DNA of 8,832 nt. Source: Bacteroidota bacterium. GTDB lineage: Bacteria; Bacteroidota; Ignavibacteria; Ignavibacteriales; Ignavibacteriaceae. The position numbers and the translations under genes were made by a program. Positions 6,663 to 8,832 of the stretch are shown one piece after another; position 1 is the first letter of the stretch; each line of letters opens with the position of its first letter. The stretch lies in NCBI GenBank assembly GCA_021778375.1, contig JAJYCM010000101.1, positions 1 through 8,832 of the forward strand, written 5' to 3'. The notes under the pieces were generated by a model that saw only the letters and a program-made list of their open reading frames with translations, searched no databases and had not been told where the DNA came from.

Positions 6663-8546
6663 ATGAAAAAGCTTTTAATGATACTGACAATCGTAATTTT
6701 TTTTGCATTTTACTTTTCGGTTTACGCTCAGATTGATACTTTGACTATACTTCACTTCAACGATACTCATTCTTGTTTAGCACCGTTAGCTCCAAGGACA
6801 GAAAATTTGGATGGCACTCGTGGCGGAATTGCCCGCACAGCTACATTAATTGGTATGACAAAAATGACCGATCAAAATGTTCTCGTCCTTCATGCCGGAG
6901 ATAGTTTTATCGGTGATATCTTTTTCAATAAATATTATGGCGCAGCGGAACTTCAATTGTTAAATTCAATAGGCGTTGACGCCATGGCTGTAGGTAATCA
7001 CGAATTTGATTTAACACCTGTGGTGCTAGATACTGCTTTGAAGATGGCATTCCCGAGCGGAGGGTTTCCATTGCTTTCAGCTAATTTAATACTTGAAGAT
7101 CCAAGTCTACAGTCGCTTAAGAATTTCATAAAACCATTTATTGTAAAGCAAATTGGGAATATCAAGGTTGGTCTTTTCGGAATGATAACACCCGAAACAA
7201 ATTTCTTTTCTCAACCTTCTCCCGCAGTTATTGATACAAGCCAGAGCGGACTAATTCAAAGCGCAATGGACGCAATTGATAGTTTGAAAGCTAATAATTG
7301 CAGTGTGATAATTTGTCTTTCACATCTTGGTTCTATTGTGGATCAGCTTTTAGCAAGTTATGTGCCGGGGATAAATGTAATTGTCGGTGGGCATGATCAT
7401 TATCTTTTTAGTCAACCGATTGAGGTAACTAATCCAGAAGGAAAGACTACTTTTATTGTTCAAGCAGGTGCTTTTTATTCGAATATAGGCAAGTTAAAAT
7501 TATTGGTAAACAACGGAGTTGTTTCTAAAATTGAATATTCGTTGATTGATTTGTATACAAATATACCTGAAGAACCTTCAGTAAAAGCGACTGTATATTC
7601 ACTCATATCAGAAATAGAATCTATTTATGGTCAAGTCTATACCAAACAAATAGGATATGCAACAAATGATTTTGAAGAAGTTGCAAATATTCAAAGCGCT
7701 GCATCTTATGATACTCCAATTGGGAATTTGGTGACCGATGCTTTCCGGTGGAAAACAAATACTGATATAGCCATTGAAGTCGGGGGATCAACTGCTCAAA
7801 AAATTTTCAAAGGTCCAATTGTTGCGATTGATGTTTTCCGGATGCTGGGTTATGGATTTAATGAAGTAAATGGGCTTGGTTATAGAATAGTAACATTCAA
7901 AATTACAGGAGCTGATTTATGGACCGGGCTGGAATCTGCTCTTTCTCAAGTTTTAAGTAATGACGAATTGCTGCCGCAAGTTTCGGGAATGAGCTACTCA
8001 TTAGATTTGACTAAACCGACCGGACAAAAAGTTACAGCAATAAATATTAACAACAGTTCATTGGATCCGGCTAAAACTTATAGTGTAACAGCTAATGAAT
8101 TTTTTGTATTAGCAATTACGAATCCGCCTTTCAGCATTCCGGTAAGCGAGGTTTATACATACAACGATTCTACAGAATTCCAAGTTGTTACTGAATTCAT
8201 AGCCTCAAAAGGGACCATTGATCCAAAAGATTTTAATAAGGGAAATATTTCTGAAGTCAAACAGATAAAAAATATTAGACCTCTAGACTTTTTTCTGGAA
8301 CAAAATTTTCCGAATCCGTTTAATCCTATGACCAATTTTGAATTTCGAATTGTTAATCCCGGATTTATAACATTGAAAATTTACGATGTACTTGGTAATG
8401 AAGTCGCAACAATCGTGAATGCAAATCTTCCCGCAGGCAGTCATAAATACCAATGGAATGCAATCCGTTTTGCAAGCGGAGTTTATTTTTACAGATTACA
8501 TGCAGGTGATTTTGTTACTACTAAGAAATTAATTCTTTTGAAGTAA
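6663..8546 (+). CDS. Secreted 5'-nucleotidase/UshA-family metallophosphoesterase with T9SS sorting domain
   Basis: The 627-residue product starts at the ATG at 6663, 6 bases after AGGTG; an upstream TTG at 6597 lies inside the operator and is rejected. The signal peptide MKKLLMILTIVIFFAFYFSVYA is cut before Gln23. The metallophosphatase domain (about 26-300) has every expected ligand: Asp34/His36 (HFNDTH), Asp80 (HAGDSF), Asn112-His113 with Asp116 (GNHEFD), His221 (CLSHLG), and His244/His246 (GGHDH). The 5'-nucleotidase C-terminal domain (about 328-530) is recognisable (YDTPIGNLVTDAF, TFKITGADLW, QVSGMSYSLD), but its substrate-contact motifs differ. EVGGSTA stands where NGGGIR is usual, and NEFFVLAITNPPF where the NDF..GGDGF loop is usual. 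Residues about 541-627 are a type A T9SS sorting domain (NFPNPFNP, ASGVYFYRL, final TKKLILLK). The protein should be exported across the outer membrane and anchored or released at the surface. It may dephosphorylate nucleotides or another phosphomonoester. Confidence 0.94.
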   Translation: MKKLLMILTIVIFFAFYFSVYAQIDTLTILHFNDTHSCLAPLAPRTENLDGTRGGIARTATLIGMTKMTDQNVLVLHAGDSFIGDIFFNKYYGAAELQLLNSIGVDAMAVGNHEFDLTPVVLDTALKMAFPSGGFPLLSANLILEDPSLQSLKNFIKPFIVKQIGNIKVGLFGMITPETNFFSQPSPAVIDTSQSGLIQSAMDAIDSLKANNCSVIICLSHLGSIVDQLLASYVPGINVIVGGHDHYLFSQPIEVTNPEGKTTFIVQAGAFYSNIGKLKLLVNNGVVSKIEYSLIDLYTNIPEEPSVKATVYSLISEIESIYGQVYTKQIGYATNDFEEVANIQSAASYDTPIGNLVTDAFRWKTNTDIAIEVGGSTAQKIFKGPIVAIDVFRMLGYGFNEVNGLGYRIVTFKITGADLWTGLESALSQVLSNDELLPQVSGMSYSLDLTKPTGQKVTAININNSSLDPAKTYSVTANEFFVLAITNPPFSIPVSEVYTYNDSTEFQVVTEFIASKGTIDPKDFNKGNISEVKQIKNIRPLDFFLEQNFPNPFNPMTNFEFRIVNPGFITLKIYDVLGNEVATIVNANLPAGSHKYQWNAIRFASGVYFYRLHAGDFVTTKKLILLK

Positions 8547-8639
8547 GGTTAAACCTGCAAATACACCAGTACGGGTCCTATTTGAAAGTTCCTTGAATTT
8601 TAAAGGTGATAGAATATAGCAGGTAGGAGAATATATTAA

Positions 8640-8832
8640 ATGAAAGTTCTTAGAATGCTAACAACCGAATTCAGTATTATTCGTGTGTTGTTTCTTATTC
8701 TTCCTTCATGCGATATCTAAAATATTTCTTTGGATAATGAAATTGGCGGAAAAGGAATATTATAAAAGTTAAATATTATTCTGCAATTATTAATAACGAA
8801 GGAAAACAATATAGAATAGTTAAAGATCGGAA
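8640..8832 (+). pseudogene. Probable broken lipoprotein gene at the window edge
   Basis: A 26-codon frame (8640-8720) begins after GGTAGGAGA and encodes a hydrophobic leader ending in ILPSC, a lipobox-like motif. TAA follows two codons later. The same frame continues NISLDNEIGGKG before another stop. A different frame then runs open from 8741 to the window end (IKVKYYSAIINNEGKQYRIVKDR) without any start codon. Together this suggests a lipoprotein gene disrupted by a nonsense mutation and a frameshift. A real mini-lipopeptide, or chance frames in AT-rich DNA, remain possible. The product is not recognised. The preceding gap (8547-8639) shows only a short AGGTT/AACCT palindrome just after the nucleotidase stop. 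Confidence 0.35.

Noticed and set aside
8153..8335. Minus-strand 60-codon reading frame
   Set aside because: It lies wholly inside the well-supported nucleotidase gene and has no ribosome site or recognisable motif; the short plus-strand frames at 351-611, 714-899 and 5068-5268 are rejected for the same reason.
8582..8597. TTGAA-N6-TTGAA pair as a fifth operator copy
   Set aside because: Only two units, both ending in A instead of C, and no third unit upstream; it is too weak to separate from chance in AT-rich DNA.
1..8832. tRNA, rRNA, CRISPR arrays, insertion sequences or integration sites
   Set aside because: No cloverleaf-like GC-rich segment, regular spacer array, transposase motif or terminal inverted repeats were seen.

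Overview
The window is AT-rich and densely coded, and every gene is on the + strand. It most likely comes from the Bacteroidota/Chlorobi group, probably Ignavibacteria. The main reason is the C-terminus of the last complete gene, which ends in a type IX secretion (T9SS) sorting domain of the NFPNPFNP / LKIYDVLGNEVATIVN / ASGVYFYRL type. In addition, the predicted exported proteins are cut immediately before Gln, the 'Q-rule' seen in Bacteroidota. No taxonomic search was possible, so this is inference.

Layout. (1) Positions 1-2340 hold the 3' part of a large membrane sensor histidine kinase (PDZ-like region, about eight membrane segments, GAF-like domain, HisKA, HATPase). It overlaps by 23 bases an OmpR/PhoB-type response regulator (2318-2998). 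(2) Positions 3110-3718 encode a small exported beta-barrel protein, closed by a strong hairpin (3734-3769). (3) Positions about 3869-4216 hold a small exported protein whose start codon cannot be found. It overlaps a 706-residue gene (4152-6272) that fuses a complete endonuclease/exonuclease/phosphatase (EEP) domain directly to an Omp85/BamA-type outer-membrane barrel, with no POTRA. (4) A 390-base gap carries regulatory sites. (5) Positions 6663-8546 encode a secreted 5'-nucleotidase-family enzyme with a T9SS sorting domain. (6) The right end holds what looks like a broken lipoprotein gene.

The most notable non-coding signal is a three-unit direct repeat with an exact 11-base period, consensus TT(T/A/G)AC-N6-TT(T/G)AC-N6-TTGAC(A). 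It lies upstream of the barrel gene (3010), the small ORF/EEP-barrel pair (3782) and the nucleotidase (6575). A fourth copy, with one deviation, lies on the minus strand at 6396-6422. The last unit supplies a -35-like TTGACA. This period is the pattern expected of tandem OmpR/PhoB-family binding, so the response regulator encoded next door is the natural candidate ligand.

Working model (inference): a two-component system controls a surface set that breaks down phosphate esters or nucleic acids. The EEP enzyme would be tethered by its own Omp85 barrel, a 5'-nucleotidase-like enzyme would be exported by T9SS, and a small outer-membrane barrel would accompany them. The spacing resembles Pho boxes (PhoB, and Bacillus PhoP), so phosphate limitation is a plausible but unproven signal.
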